Source: Yamagishiella unicocca (lineage: Eukaryota; Chlorophyta; Chlorophyceae; Chlamydomonadales; Volvocaceae). From it: 64,000 nucleotides of DNA. The stretch covers positions 215,089 through 279,088 of the forward strand of contig BDSL01000122.1 of assembly GCA_003116995.1 (NCBI GenBank), read 5' to 3'. A model generated the notes under the pieces. It searched no databases, was not told the DNA's origin, and saw only the letters and a list, made by a program, of their open reading frames with translations. The position numbers and the translations under genes are program-made. How positions within the stretch are numbered: position 1 is the stretch's first letter; each line of letters opens with the position of its first letter. Positions 35,318 to 46,500 of the stretch are shown piece after piece.

Positions 35318-35881
35318 TCGCTGGGTTCAACGAATGCGGTTTTGGTGCAGGGTGCGTCGAAGGGTTGCAGTGGCTGCAGGCGAGGACGTCAAGGCGTCTG
35401 TGAGGCGCATATGAGGGGCGTTGTTGGGGAGGTGGAACGTTGGGGAGAGAGTGCTGGCTGACGTAGGAAGCGCTCAGCAGCAGCCGGAAAGTGCAGGCGG
35501 TGGTAGCAAGGAAGGTTTCAAGCAGGGTTTCAACGGGATCGACCGAATTACAACGTTTGGAACACCGGCCCGACCTGGCCGCCACAACCAAAACCACCCT
35601 CGCCGCCCCGGTAATCGGCTTGGCGTTAGCTCAACCCACCCAATAGACCCCAAAACGAACGTCCGCCGATTGTCGTCTTCACGCCAGTGTCTGACCGACC
35701 TCTCGCACCCGCGGGGAGTGGAACATGGTAGAGGGGCTGCAGAAACGCCGACGTGGCCCTCAGCCCTCCCTGGATTTTCTCGTGGCCACGAGAAGCTAGG
35801 GTCTCCAAAACGTTCTGCATGGCTCCGCCCCGACCAAGCGCATGCACAAAAAACCCCAAGGAACCCAAAGTCCCCAGGAGG

Positions 35882-36412
35882 TCACTGGGCCGCCGCCAAA
35901 CAGCCAAGCACCTCCAGAACCCACTCTGCGTGAGGCATCTGAGCTGCCAATCCGACAACCAGATTATTTCCGTCGCTCAGAATGCGCAAGGTTGTCTTGC
36001 GCTTCTGGGCGATCTTGGCGGGGACGCCCAAGGCGTCCATCGCCGGCGCGTTTAGGGACAGGCTCCCCCTCGCATGAGGGCCTTCAGTGAGCCCCCTAGG
36101 TAAGGACCATCTTATGGACCCCACCGGCGCAATCACCAAACCGTCAGCGCCAAACAAAAATACCTTCCCCTTTGCTAGCGCGTGATGCGCTAGCAGCCCC
36201 GTAAGCTCCTTCGAGGTGCTCATTCGACCGCGATTGCAGTACTTGACCTCCACGCAGGTCAAGCCGCAATCCACGGTTCCAGAAGCGCACGGGGCAGAAT
36301 CCACTCGCGCGATTCTCTCCCCTGCAAGGACATCAGGTATAATGCAAGGCGTCATCAGGTCGAGGTCACGGACGCGACTGGACACAAACCCTTCTGTCCG
36401 TAAGCCGTACAA
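35882..36412 (-). CDS. Orphan ORF with a possible PD-(D/E)XK nuclease-like motif
   Basis: A 176-codon frame on the minus strand. It has a VDCGLTCVEVKYCN segment (D, then E-x-K seven residues later) set between beta-like hydrophobic stretches, followed by GKVFLFGADGLVI. This resembles the core of restriction-endonuclease-like domains, which occur in some mobile elements, but no full domain can be traced. It has no detected introns, no clear neighbours of its own, and less GC-biased codons than nearby genes. It may be a decayed mobile-element fragment or a chance frame. Confidence 0.3.
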   Translation of the reverse strand: MYGLRTEGFVSSRVRDLDLMTPCIIPDVLAGERIARVDSAPCASGTVDCGLTCVEVKYCNRGRMSTSKELTGLLAHHALAKGKVFLFGADGLVIAPVGSIRWSLPRGLTEGPHARGSLSLNAPAMDALGVPAKIAQKRKTTLRILSDGNNLVVGLAAQMPHAEWVLEVLGCLAAAQ

Positions 36413-36890
36413 CCACTACGTACTCAGCCGAGCAGCAGTGAAGGTGCGCGGATATTAGAAGAGATGCCACAGCAATCGTCCCTCACATGGCTACGTGCCA
36501 GGAATGAATACGCCCTTTGCTTGCGAGAGCGTCAACCATTCATGTGATCGCATCTGGCGGAGGCTTTCGTTGTTACAACGGGGAAGAAGAACGACGCTTG
36601 AGCACGGCATCTAGCCGTGGAAAATGAGCACAGCAAATGTTTCGAGAACTTTGGCGTCTACACCTACAGCCCGTCCAGCCAGTTGTAGGACACCAAAACA
36701 GCTATAATACCTACCGCAACAATCGCCCACCCGCCGTCTGTCCCTTCCGCTTCCTCAACTTTCGACTCCGCTGCCACGGATGCCATTTCCGCGGCACCCA
36801 TTGCTGGCGTCCCTGGCCTATCCTATACTTTGCATAGTATGACCAACAATCGTGCGCACAAGTCTGCTCCAAATGGATTTTTACACGTAC

Positions 36891-36895
36891 ACGGG
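36891..36895 (-). terminator. Possible poly(A) signal (TGTAA on minus)
   Basis: TTACA on the plus strand reads TGTAA on the minus strand, 25 bases after the stop of the helix-rich gene. The very short 3' UTR makes actual use uncertain. Confidence 0.3.
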
Positions 36896-36919
36896 TTTCC
36901 CCCTTCCCAATACCCGTAT

Positions 36920-39900
36920 CTACACTACCCCGCCTCCCACCGGTTGCGTGCTGCCGCCGCGACCTGCCCCACTCTCTTCTCCGCCGCCCTCCTCTTCTCC
37001 GCCCGGCCCCGGCTCCGTCGTCGCCAACACCCGGTCCAGCATGCTCTCCCCCCTTACCAGCGCCCCCGGCCCCCCCGAGCCGGAACGCAGCAGCTCCCGC
37101 CTGGCCTCATCGATGAAGTCGTCCAGGGAGGCCGCGCGGGCGCTGGCCGCCGCCGGGCGGCTGGAGCTGCGGATGAAGGATTGCCACGACTGTGAAGGGC
37201 ATCGACGAGCGCACCGACCGGGGGGCCCCGGGGGAGGAGGGATTCGGAAGGGACTTGCTTTGGGTCATGTGGGTTGGGTTCACGTGCGCTGCTGCCCCAC
37301 GGCGTTAGGGCCGTCTGGGGTCGCACGCAGTTGGGTCGCTTAGACGGACACACACACCACAAGGCAGGGCCTGCAACAGCGCAGGACGCTCGTCACCGTC
37401 GTACGCACCTGTACGGCGTCCCCCGGGTGCGCCCCGCACGATGCTCCGAAGCGCGCCAGCTCGTCCCGCACCGTCGTCAGCTGGTTGGGGTCCGACCACA
37501 CCGGCTGCAGCCGCCCCAACAGAACCTGAGGACCAGGGGTGGGGCCGCGGAGCGAGGGGAGGTTGCTTTGCGTCAGGCGGTGTTGCCATACACCCGGCCT
37601 GCTGCTGCGACAGGAACGCACGCTGGACGAGACCGTCGATGTGCACCTTGTTCGAGGATGAACAGACGCAACAAACAGATGCAACCAAACACAGTCAGTT
37701 TCAGGGGAGTCAGGCCCTGCCCCAGCCCCTGCATCCGCTCAGAAACGCAGCAGCCCACAATCCGAGGAGGTATATGCCGTACGCCGTACATGGCACGACT
37801 GCTTGCCCTCAAAGCCCTCCCCGCCCGCCCCCGCCTGCACCCGCCAACCCTCCCGCCGCCAGCGCCCACCTCGATATTGCTGCACACGGACGCCATGTAC
37901 GGCAGGCTGTAGCCGGATGAGCGCCGCGTTGCGGTGGCGGCGGCGGCGGCGGCGCCTGGTGCGGCTTCTTGCTCCGTTGCTGCGAGCTCCGCGATGACCT
38001 GGAACGAGAACCCTGCGGCGCCAGGTAGGACGAGCGGACGGCGCTGGGTGAGTGAGGGAGGGCAGCACGGTGTGACGGTGCGCTTGGTTTGCTGCGTGAT
38101 GGTCACCGTGACCTGTAGCTGCGCACTGCGAGGTATGCCTCGCACAACGTATGTCCCGCAGGAGCACGGGCAAGGCAACAGCTCCACACTTTCAAGCCGT
38201 TGTTGGGAGGCACATGCAGACGCCCGGCCAGCTCGGGCAATCATCCAGACCATGCGCGCGGCGGCGGTGGCGGCGCCAGGCCGGCAGGGCCCGGGCGCCC
38301 AGCTGCTCACCCATTAGCCCCGCCAGCTCCTCGCGGCTGACCGGGTGCAGCTGCGCCGCCAGTGACTCCAACACGGCAACCGCCTCAGCGGGGTCCAGCT
38401 CCCCGGTCCCAGCGGCCCGGGATAGCCGGGACGCGATCTGTAAGGTGAGTGCGTGCGCGGATGGGGGGGCGGGGCCGACCGGTTTTAGAATTCAAGACAT
38501 GGGTGCTTGTTGATGCGAGCTGGCTAGGGAGCCGTCAAGAGCAGGAGCCGGACTCGTCATCAAATGTCACTTCAGCGCCGCCGCCCTTTCTGCCCTTGCT
38601 CCCTTCTAAGGAGGCCCGTAGACCCCGCGTAAAACGGTTTTTACACACCCACCCGCCCCGCCCCGCCTCACCCTGTCCAACGCATCGCTCCCCAGCATGA
38701 CCTGCTCGGCAGTGAGGCAGCGCAGCAGCGTCGCAACCTGGCGGCCCGTCAGCTCGTCCGACCCGCGGGTCACCCGGCTCATGGCCGCCTCCTCCACCTC
38801 GGAGCCCTCCATGTGCACCTGGCCGGCGGAAGGTTTGCGGGGTTGTCGGACGGGGAGTAAGCAGAGCTTGGGGCTTCGGGGTTAGGACGAGGTGGGGTTG
38901 GAAGAAGAGGGGTTCAGGGCGGGGGCCTAAGGGGGGAGGGAGACTGTTGCTGCCAGGCATGCCGATAATGACCCCAGGTCCGCACCTGAAGGCGCTTGGC
39001 TGCAACCAGGAGTGCCGCCACGGCCACCAGCGGCAACTGACGCTGCTGCGGGCGGCGGCCACCTCCGTCCGCCGCCGCCACCAGCACCGCCCCGCCGCCG
39101 CGGCCGGGTCGCAGCTCCGCCTCGCCCTCAGCTGCCGCCGCCACCCGCGCCCGCGCCCGTCCCCGCCGCGGCAGCAACTGCTGCGGCGGCTGCGGTGGCG
39201 AAGGTTGTCGGTCGCCCTGCCCAGTGGCCGTAGCAGCAGCAGCTGCAGCCTGGTCGGCTGCCGGCTGTAGCAGTATGGCTCGCAGCTGGTGCCACATCGT
39301 CCACCTCGCCTGCTGGTGCGCCAGCTCGCGGGGCAGCACTGTAACAAGCAGCAGCATCAACAGCGCGACCAGCGGCGCCGGCAGCGGCCGCTGGGCCGTC
39401 GACACGATGTACCCGTCGCCGGCGGCCGCCGCCGGCTTGGTGCCCCTGTCGTAGCCCTCATTACCGATGCCACCCTCGCCGACGCCGAACCAGGCATCTC
39501 CATCCTCCGAGCCGCCCTGCTTGTGTTGTTGCTGCTGCTGCTGCGTCCCAGCTGCCAGCAGCTTCATCGCCCGCTGCGCCAACGCGCTGGCGGCCTCAGG
39601 ACCCACCATGAGGGCCGACGAACCCATCGCCGCCAGCACCGCCGCCACCTGGCCGGCGCTCATGTACGGCGCTCCCGAAACCGCTCCCTCCACCGTCGTA
39701 CGATGGACCGCGTCCGGCACTGCCAGCAGGTCCTTCATGCGCTGCAGCGCCTCCGCCACCTCAGCGGCGTCGGCGGCCGCCGACGGCGTCGCCGCCGCCG
39801 CTGCGGCGCCCCTCGCCGCGTCTGCTCCCATGCGTATCGACGCCCTCAGCCGGGTGATCGCGTCGCGCACCGGGTACACGCCACGCTCCAGAACCGCGTA

Positions 39901-41982
39901 CGACACCGCCTCCAGGACGGCAGTCGCTGCGGCGACGGCCGCCTCTTCATCCTCGTCGTCGTTGGCGCCGCGCTCCGGTCCTCTGCGGGTGCTGAGGGTG
40001 CTGCTGCTGCCGCGGCTGCCCCTATAGCTGCTGACGCCGCTGCAAAGCTCATCAGAGCTCCCGCCGCCGCCGCCGCCGCTGCCGCAAGTGCCGCCGTAGC
40101 CGCGCCATGTTGCCAATCTGAGGAGCTGGTCGGGGAGCAGCGGCCACAGCACCCCAAGAGAGCCATTCGCGGCTGCTACTGCGCCGCCGCTACCACTGCC
40201 AGTGCTGCTACTGCCTGTGCTGCTGCTACCAGTGCTGCTGTTGCCAGAGCTGCTACTGATGCTGCCAGTGGTGTCCTTCACAGTTCGCCCGCGAACACCC
40301 GAGCTGCGGCGGGGCCATGGAACTGCATCATTGGGCGCTGCTGCCGGCGAGGCTGCAGCTGTCGCCTGGTTCCCGGATGTGGAAGCTACAGCCATGCCTG
40401 CGGCGTAAGCAGCCGCCGCCGCGTCGGCGGCGGCTGCCGCCGCGGCGCTGACGGCCTGCGCGGTGGCGCCGCCTGTACGGCAAGCGTAGATGACGTGGAA
40501 GTCGGCAGCGAGCGAGCAAGCCGCCGCCGCGACGGCCTGAGTCGGCGGCGCCGTCAGCACAGAGACCATGACGGCCGCTGCCCCGCCTTCCCATCCGCTC
40601 GGGGCCCCGGGGCCCCTCCCCTGGAGCGATGCCAAGACCGGGTGCCAAGGATCCCCCTGACTGGCGCCCTCGGCCCTACACCTGCGGAACCCCGTGTCCA
40701 TGCTGCCGGTGGTCCTGCTGCTGTTGCTACTGCTGTTGCGACTGCTGCTGCCGCTGTCAATGCTACTGCCACGCGACGTCCAGGACCGCCCTTCCTCGGA
40801 ATGGTAGTTGCCGGAGGTGCTGGGAGCTGGCGCAGAGGGGATGGAGGCGTCGCCTCCCCGCCAGCCGGCGTGCCTTCGGTCCTGCTGCCATTGCTGCCGC
40901 TGCTGCGATTGTTGTTGCCATTCCTGCCGCTGCTGCCGCCATTCCTGCCCATGCTGCTGCCCCTGCTGGTGCCATTGTTGCTGCTGCCTGTACTGACGGC
41001 CCGGGGGATCGACATGGCCTGCTGCGTGGTCCCGGCCGCGGGGGGTCCGGCCGCTGTCTCCACCCCAGCCTCCCTGGTCAGAAGCTGCGCCTCCAGCTGC
41101 TGCCACCACCGGAGCGGTTTTCAGAGCAGCTGCCGCCACCACCGGAGGCCTCGGAGCCGGTTTCAGAGCAGCTGCTGCCACCACCGGAGGCCTCGGAGCC
41201 GGTTTCAGAGCAGCTGCTGCCACCACCGGAGGCCTCGGAGCCGGTTTCAGAGCAGCTGCTGCCACCACCGGAGGCCTCGGAGCCGGTTTCAGAGCAGCTG
41301 CTGCCACCACCGGAGGCCTCGGAGCCGGTTTCGGAGCAGCTGCCGCCACCACCGGGGACCCCGGAGCTGATCCCGCAGCGGATGATGCAGCTTTCCTGAG
41401 CCTCCCCGACCTGAGGTCCCCCGCCAGATGACTGTTGGCTGACATCGCAGTTCGACCGGTGGACCCGGCTTCAGCTAAGCCGTCGACATGTGCAACACTC
41501 TCAGGTTCTTCGTGAATTTGCCCAGGAGCGGTTACTGGTTTGCTGACGTCACCTGATTGGCCAACGCTGACGACCAGACCAGCATCCTCGACACTGCGGC
41601 GCCGTCTACCAGGCGTGATCGTGCTGGGTGCTGAACCGCCGACTGCGCTGGCGACAATCTTGTCGCTACCCAGACCGCTGTCCTCGGCTAGAGTTGGAGC
41701 ACCTCCCACTGGATCGGCTCCAGCTCCCAACGCGCCGTTGCTGTTGTCCTCCAGCTGGGGTGACGGTCGTACGCGTCGTCGCTGTAAGCTTGTGCTGCTG
41801 TCGCCGCTCACGGCGCGCCGTCGCTGGCCTTTGGCACCATCCGACGATAAATTGGAGCCCACGGCCCCAGATAGGGCCAACGTCTGGCGCCGCAATTGGT
41901 GCGGCAGGAAGGTCGGGTCGCAGCGCATGAGGAAAGCATGAGCATGCTTGGCACGGCTGGCCAGCGCGGGCAGCGTCGCCAT
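36920..41982 (-). CDS. Unrecognised helix-rich protein, probably organelle-targeted, 1,266 aa
   Basis: Exons in coding order: 38986-41982, 38672-38818, 38311-38437, 37870-38012, 37409-37525 and 36920-37189; phases match and sum to 1,267 codons. The N-terminus MATLPALASRAKHAHAFLMR lacks acidic residues and fits a plastid or mitochondrial targeting peptide. Residues about 205-290 contain a 14-residue tandem repeat (KPAPRPPVVAAAAL), encoded by a 42-base minisatellite. Ser/Asn/Gly-rich linkers follow. The C-terminal half has repeated Ala/Leu helices such as MSAGQVAAVLAAMGSSAL, LTGRQVATLLRCLTAEQV and LDPAEAVAVLESLAAQL, reminiscent of helical-repeat organelle RNA-binding families (OPR or FASTK-like), but no repeat consensus is clear enough to assign. 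The last exon ends with a Gly/Glu-rich tail. A function in organelle gene expression is a guess. Confidence 0.72.
41116..41367 (-). repeat. Coding minisatellite, 42 bases x 6
   Basis: Six head-to-tail 42-base units; the middle four are essentially identical and the outer ones are slightly diverged. They encode KPAPRPPVVAAAAL repeats in frame in the first exon of the helix-rich gene. The high identity implies recent expansion or homogenisation. Confidence 0.95.
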
Positions 41983-42585
41983 TGCTGTGCTGAGCAGGTT
42001 AAGGTATTAATGTTTAAGGGACAAATGCTATGAAACAGGTCATTGGTCTGGGCGTCTGGTACAGTTCGTGCAAGCGGGGCAGCTAGTCGGTTCTGCTTTC
42101 CTAAGGAGCAAACCGTTTGCATCCTTCGTGAAACATTGCAATACTTGCTGTTGAATGAGGAATCCTTGTCCTGAATCCCCACACCAATTGATCCACATTC
42201 GGTTTGGATCTTGCTAATGCGCCACCTAGAGCCGCGAGGCCCAAGTCACATAATTTATGCCACGTTTTGTTACCAATTATGAAACAGTAGTCGTACTTAG
42301 GGAAGCTCGTATGATGCTGTGTTACCAACACAGAAGGCAAATCCCTATTGAGCATCTCTGAACAACGTTTGTTCCCTGGGGACCTCGAGGAACAAAGCAA
42401 TGAGGAGGTGACCAATTAGGACGCTAAAGGACGCAAAGAAGATGTCAGCAGCGGGTGTACGGAGGTCACAGTGCCAGTTGGGCAGCGACGCTGGGTGACT
42501 ACTATAACGGCTGAACCAGCGTCGTAGAATAAAGCGCCAGCCACGGGGTGGACTGGTGGTGCAGTGCGTTGCTGGTTTTCACTGC
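41983..42585. other. Divergent intergenic (shared promoter) region
   Basis: 603 bases between the ATG of the helix-rich gene (minus) and the predicted ATG of the 93-residue protein gene (plus). Overlapping minus-strand frames near 42416-42760 show some codon bias but no recognisable product. Promoters for both directions are expected here. Confidence 0.4.
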
Positions 42586-43141
42586 ATGTGGGCGCAGACC
42601 AGCGCAGAGGGCATTGTGGCTGACTCCGCCAGCAGGTGGACATCGATGGACGGTCGTCTGAAACTAGCGAGGCGGCGCTCATGGCTGGCTCCAGGGGCAG
42701 CTGGCAGCGGTCGCTTAGCGCGGTTGAGCTTGTCTTGCTGCAGGTTAGGGACATCCCCAAAAGCGAGCCGCGCTGGATGTGTCCCTGGCAACCATATGGC
42801 TGCTGCTGTGTGCCCTTTCTGAGCTGCAGCTGTTCCAGTGTTTGGCAATGTACCCTCCATGTCCCCCTTTTGGATTCCCCCTTTTGAGTATCACGTTCTG
42901 TGTCCCCAGTGTCCCGAACGGAGAGGAGAACGCCAACCGAAGCCCGACCCGCGAGGCGGTCACAGTGTACGCCCAGCGGCCCAGGGTGGCACGGTACGGC
43001 ATGAAGAAGGACTGCTACGTGCCTTCCGCCGCATCAGGCATGGGTAACGACCACACCTGGCCCATGTACAGCACGCGGCAGCAAGGAAAGCGTTGGCATG
43101 CCTCGCACCAGCGGCTTGAAAAGCCTCGCCAGCGATGGTAG
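42586..43141 (+). CDS. Predicted small basic protein, 93 aa, family not recognised
   Basis: Two exons, 42586-42635 and 42910-43141, join in phase (AG plus T makes Ser). The second exon has strongly GC-biased third positions through PRVARYGMKKDCYVPS and DHTWPMYSTRQQGKRW to the TAG stop. The protein is rich in Arg, Lys, Trp and Tyr and has no signal peptide or membrane segment. Trp/Tyr/Arg-rich short proteins of this look include microtubule-associated and inner-microtubule proteins, but I cannot match it to any. The first exon is weaker: its donor is GTGGAC and an alternative upstream exon cannot be excluded. The second exon is well supported. Confidence 0.5.
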
Positions 43142-43543
43142 CGTCGTCGCCATTTTGGTGCGGATCGTGCGATGACTTCGGGCTAATGGAGGTTTTGTTA
43201 GGAAACACCGACTTCGGCTGGTCTACGCGGTGCAAGCTGGGAAGGGGTACAGCCATAAGGCTTTAGCCAAATAAAACACTTAACACTTTGTCTGATGTAT
43301 AGGAACAATGGGCAAGCGCCTGGCTTTGTGAACTCCAATCGGGTTGGATCCTGCCGTGCCCTGAAAGGGTGCTCCGTGCTCATTTGGCACATTTAACATT
43401 ATGACACAACGTGTGACACATGCTTGTAAAGCAGAGGTGTTATAAAATGCAATATATAGTGTTTTGTGGAGTTCTTGCTGACCTAGCCACGTCGACGCAG
43501 TAGGGTTATCCGCTTCAAGCACGTAGAGGCGGCCGTCAATACC
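43142..43543. other. Intergenic: small-gene 3' UTR and ATG13 promoter
   Basis: 402 bases without a supported exon. It holds the probable poly(A) signal of the small gene, then an AT-richer stretch upstream of ATG13. The two genes are close and co-oriented. Confidence 0.45.
43425..43429 (+). terminator. Poly(A) signal TGTAA (93-residue protein gene)
   Basis: TGTAA lies 284 bases after the stop at 43141 and about 115 bases before the ATG13 start, the position expected for the 3' end of the small gene. Confidence 0.45.
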
Positions 43544-46500
43544 ATGGCGGACCGCCTCACGATAGAGCATTATGTGGGCGAGGCATTTGTGAAGTGCGGA
43601 CAGGTTATCCTTGGCTCGCGCATCCTTCCCTCCGGCTCAGCACAGCAGGCGCGACCAGCACGCGACAAACGAGCGGGACGCTGGGTGAGAACGTACTATT
43701 GAAGGCGAATAGACAACGCCTCACGGCTGGTTACCAAATCCACGTTTATCTGAAGGAACGCGCCTCTGTGGAGGGAATTGCGCGGGACGTTGCGCTCACT
43801 ACCTCAATCTACCTCCCCTGAATCAACAGTTTCTCCTTGAGCTGGATGAGTTGGATGGCGTGGGACGGGAGGTGGAGCGATGGCGCAAGGACATTTCAAC
43901 GCCGTTGGTCGTCGAGGTGCGCCACTTCTTCCCAATAACGCAGCCTGAACCCCAATCATGCAATTTCAACCTCTCAACCTCCTGAATTCGCCCTCCTGGT
44001 TTACATAACAGCTTCGCGTGCTCGTGGGCCTGAGCTGTCCATTTGACCAGCTTTAAGTGTAGCGAGGCTTACTCGCTGTTACCCATACCCGTAACTTCTG
44101 AAATACCGCGGGGCGATGAAAATGCTCGGCGGGGGCCCTCGCACATGTGGGTTGGGCGAGAGCACGGACGAGGTCGTGGAGTTCGGCAGCCCGAAATCCG
44201 CAGCAGCGACAGCAGGAGGCAAGGAGCGGAGCATAGCTCAGGCCTAGCTAGTAGAGCCACTAGACCACGCCCCGGACGGCGCTGGGCACGGTGCCTCCGT
44301 CGCTTCATCTTCCTGGCGGCAGGACTAAGGCGTGCGTTATGCCGACGGCTCATTGATAACTGCGCTCTCCTCGGGAACCGAGCGTTCAAATCTAACCCGA
44401 ATCTGGGTGCGGATGCGGACGCAGATCCTGATGGCGCAAGGGGGAGCTGCCGCTGTCAGCAGCGGCGGCAGGCTTGCGGCCGATGGGGAGGCAGGTGTGA
44501 CTCTGCCAGGTGAGCGACGGTGCGACGCAGAGTCCGTCCAGTGAACCATGGGTCGGCAACAAACGCATTGGCGCCTGGCGCCTGCGAGAGGCAGCGGGGC
44601 GTGGGCAGGGTCATGGATTCAGGTGGGATCAGGTTGGGCCTGGCAGCGTTGCTGAGGTCTACCCACCAGCCCGCTGATCGCCTGCCCGGCTGCAAGTGAC
44701 GCCGCCACAGCGCACCGTCCACTGGTTTCGGAGCTGAGGCCGGCGTGCGGCTTGGGGCGTCAGGTTTGCCGGGAGGAGTTATCGTAGGAGTGGGTAGGCG
44801 GCGGGCCGTACTGTGTTCGCGGTTGCGTTGTTAGGTTCGTCACGTAAGGTTTGCGCGTGCTTTGCGAGGTGCTGTGTATTATGCCCCCTCCCGCCCCCGG
44901 CTCCCCCCGCCGCCCTGGCTGCAGGTGAGGCGCTGACCCTCCTGGAGAGGTGGACGCTGCAGTGCGAGCGCTGCCCTCCGCCCGGAAGCAGTAGCAGCAT
45001 GGCTGGGGCAGGAGGAGGAGGAGGAGGAGGAGGCGGCAGTAGCAGCGGCAATGGCAGCGGCACCCGGACCTACTTGGACGAGGTGTCCGTGTACAAGCGG
45101 CTGGTGAGGGCCGCTGTCGCCGCTTGCAGGATTGGGGGCTGGGAAGGAAGACGAGCTCGTAGGGCACGGTGGGGATTGTGCAGGTCCTTTGTACTGGCGT
45201 AGATTGAGTGACCCGCCATGCTAATGGCTGCTCCCGGGCCCCTCCCGGGTCCAGGTCCAGGCGACCCTGCTTGGCCCAGCCTTCCCCACGTATTCGGGCT
45301 GTCCAGGCAGCACCTGGCATCCCCCCACGTCTCACGTCTCCCCCTTTGCGCCCCCACAGACCCTTCACGCGCCCTACCCACCACCAACCAACCACAGAAC
45401 TCCCAACTGTGCGGCCCCGCCCGTCCGCCCTTCTCCTCCAACCCCCTCAGACCATCCTGGTGCGTTCGCTGTACAGCTACACCCGGGTGCTGCCAGCATA
45501 CAAGCTTTTCAGGGCAGCCAAGGTACGGCAGGGGGGTTTCGGAGGAAGACCCGTGGATGCCAGGTGCTGCCTGGACAGCCCAGTTTGTCCGCGGAGCCGG
45601 GAGGGGGGTTGGGAGGAAGACCCGTGGATGCCAGAAAAAAAGCGTTTAGAACAGACGTTTTGAGATGCATGCTGGAGAACTGGGTTGGGGATACGAAAGA
45701 CGAAGGTCGTAGGTCGACCGGCGGCGGCTAAGCTAAATCGGCGGCGGCGAGACGAAAGGGAGCGAGGACCCCGCCCCCGGGGGGGGGCGCGGGAGGAGTG
45801 CGTGTTTGTCCGCGGAGCCGGAAGGGGGGTTGGGAGGGGTGGCTGGGTGGTGTCGTCGGAGTTGACGGGGAGGCTGGCGGGAGCCGGAGGCCAGGTTGGT
45901 GAGGTGGGAGTGTTGGCATGGCTGGATGTGGGGCGCCAGTCGGGATCCTACTCTGGCAATGACCGAACCAGTCGGGCTTTTCTCCCTCTGTGTGTCGAGC
46001 CACGGGTCTCCTCTAAACCCGCCTGATCGTGACACCCACCCGGCTGCCGGCTTACCCCCCCCCCCCCCCCTCCCGGATTCTCCTTAAACCCCCTCCCGGA
46101 CCGCTTCGGCGCCCTTGGTCGGCGAGCAGCGGTGCCAAGGCGGGGAGCAGTTCCACCTGTACTATCGGATCTCCCGGTCCTTGCAGCCTCAGGTACGGCG
46201 GCCTCGCCCCGAGTGCGCCCGGCGATTCGGCTCCCTCCTTGTTTTGTTGTTGAGCTGTTGCTGCGTGATGAGCTGCGGAAGGTCAAGTCATCCGACCGCA
46301 TGGCTCCGCAGCAGCCAGCCACGCTTCATCCTCATATCCACCGCTGATGCCGCCGCCATCGCCGCCGCCGCCGCCGCAACCGCCGCAACCGCAATCGCCC
46401 CTGCAGGCAGTCACCGGCTCCGGCGCACAGCCCTCCCCGCCGCCGCCACGGCTGCATGACTTCATGTTCGCCCCCGTCGACACCCCGGGGGGCCGCTTCC

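Larger units (their letters stand above)
35318..36919. other. Intergenic between convergent TTM3 and helix-rich gene
   Basis: 1.6 kb containing the 3' UTRs and one orphan frame at 35882-36412 (minus), described separately. The remainder shows no supported exon. A direct AT/GC shift around 35400-36600 relative to coding DNA suggests old non-genic or mobile sequence. Confidence 0.35.

Noticed and set aside
37620..37670. Possible extra exon reading VHIDGLVQRAFLSQQQ in the helix-rich gene
   Set aside because: It looks coding, but no donor joins it in phase to the next exon, whereas the direct join without it is in frame.
39289..41370. 693-codon plus-strand frame
   Set aside because: It is the antisense shadow of the helix-rich gene's first exon, including its minisatellite; the minus strand has the matching splice chain and targeting peptide.
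44323..44424. Upstream extension of ATG13 exon 4
   Set aside because: The frame has a stop at 44326 and a good acceptor exists at 44421-44424, which gives the correct phase.
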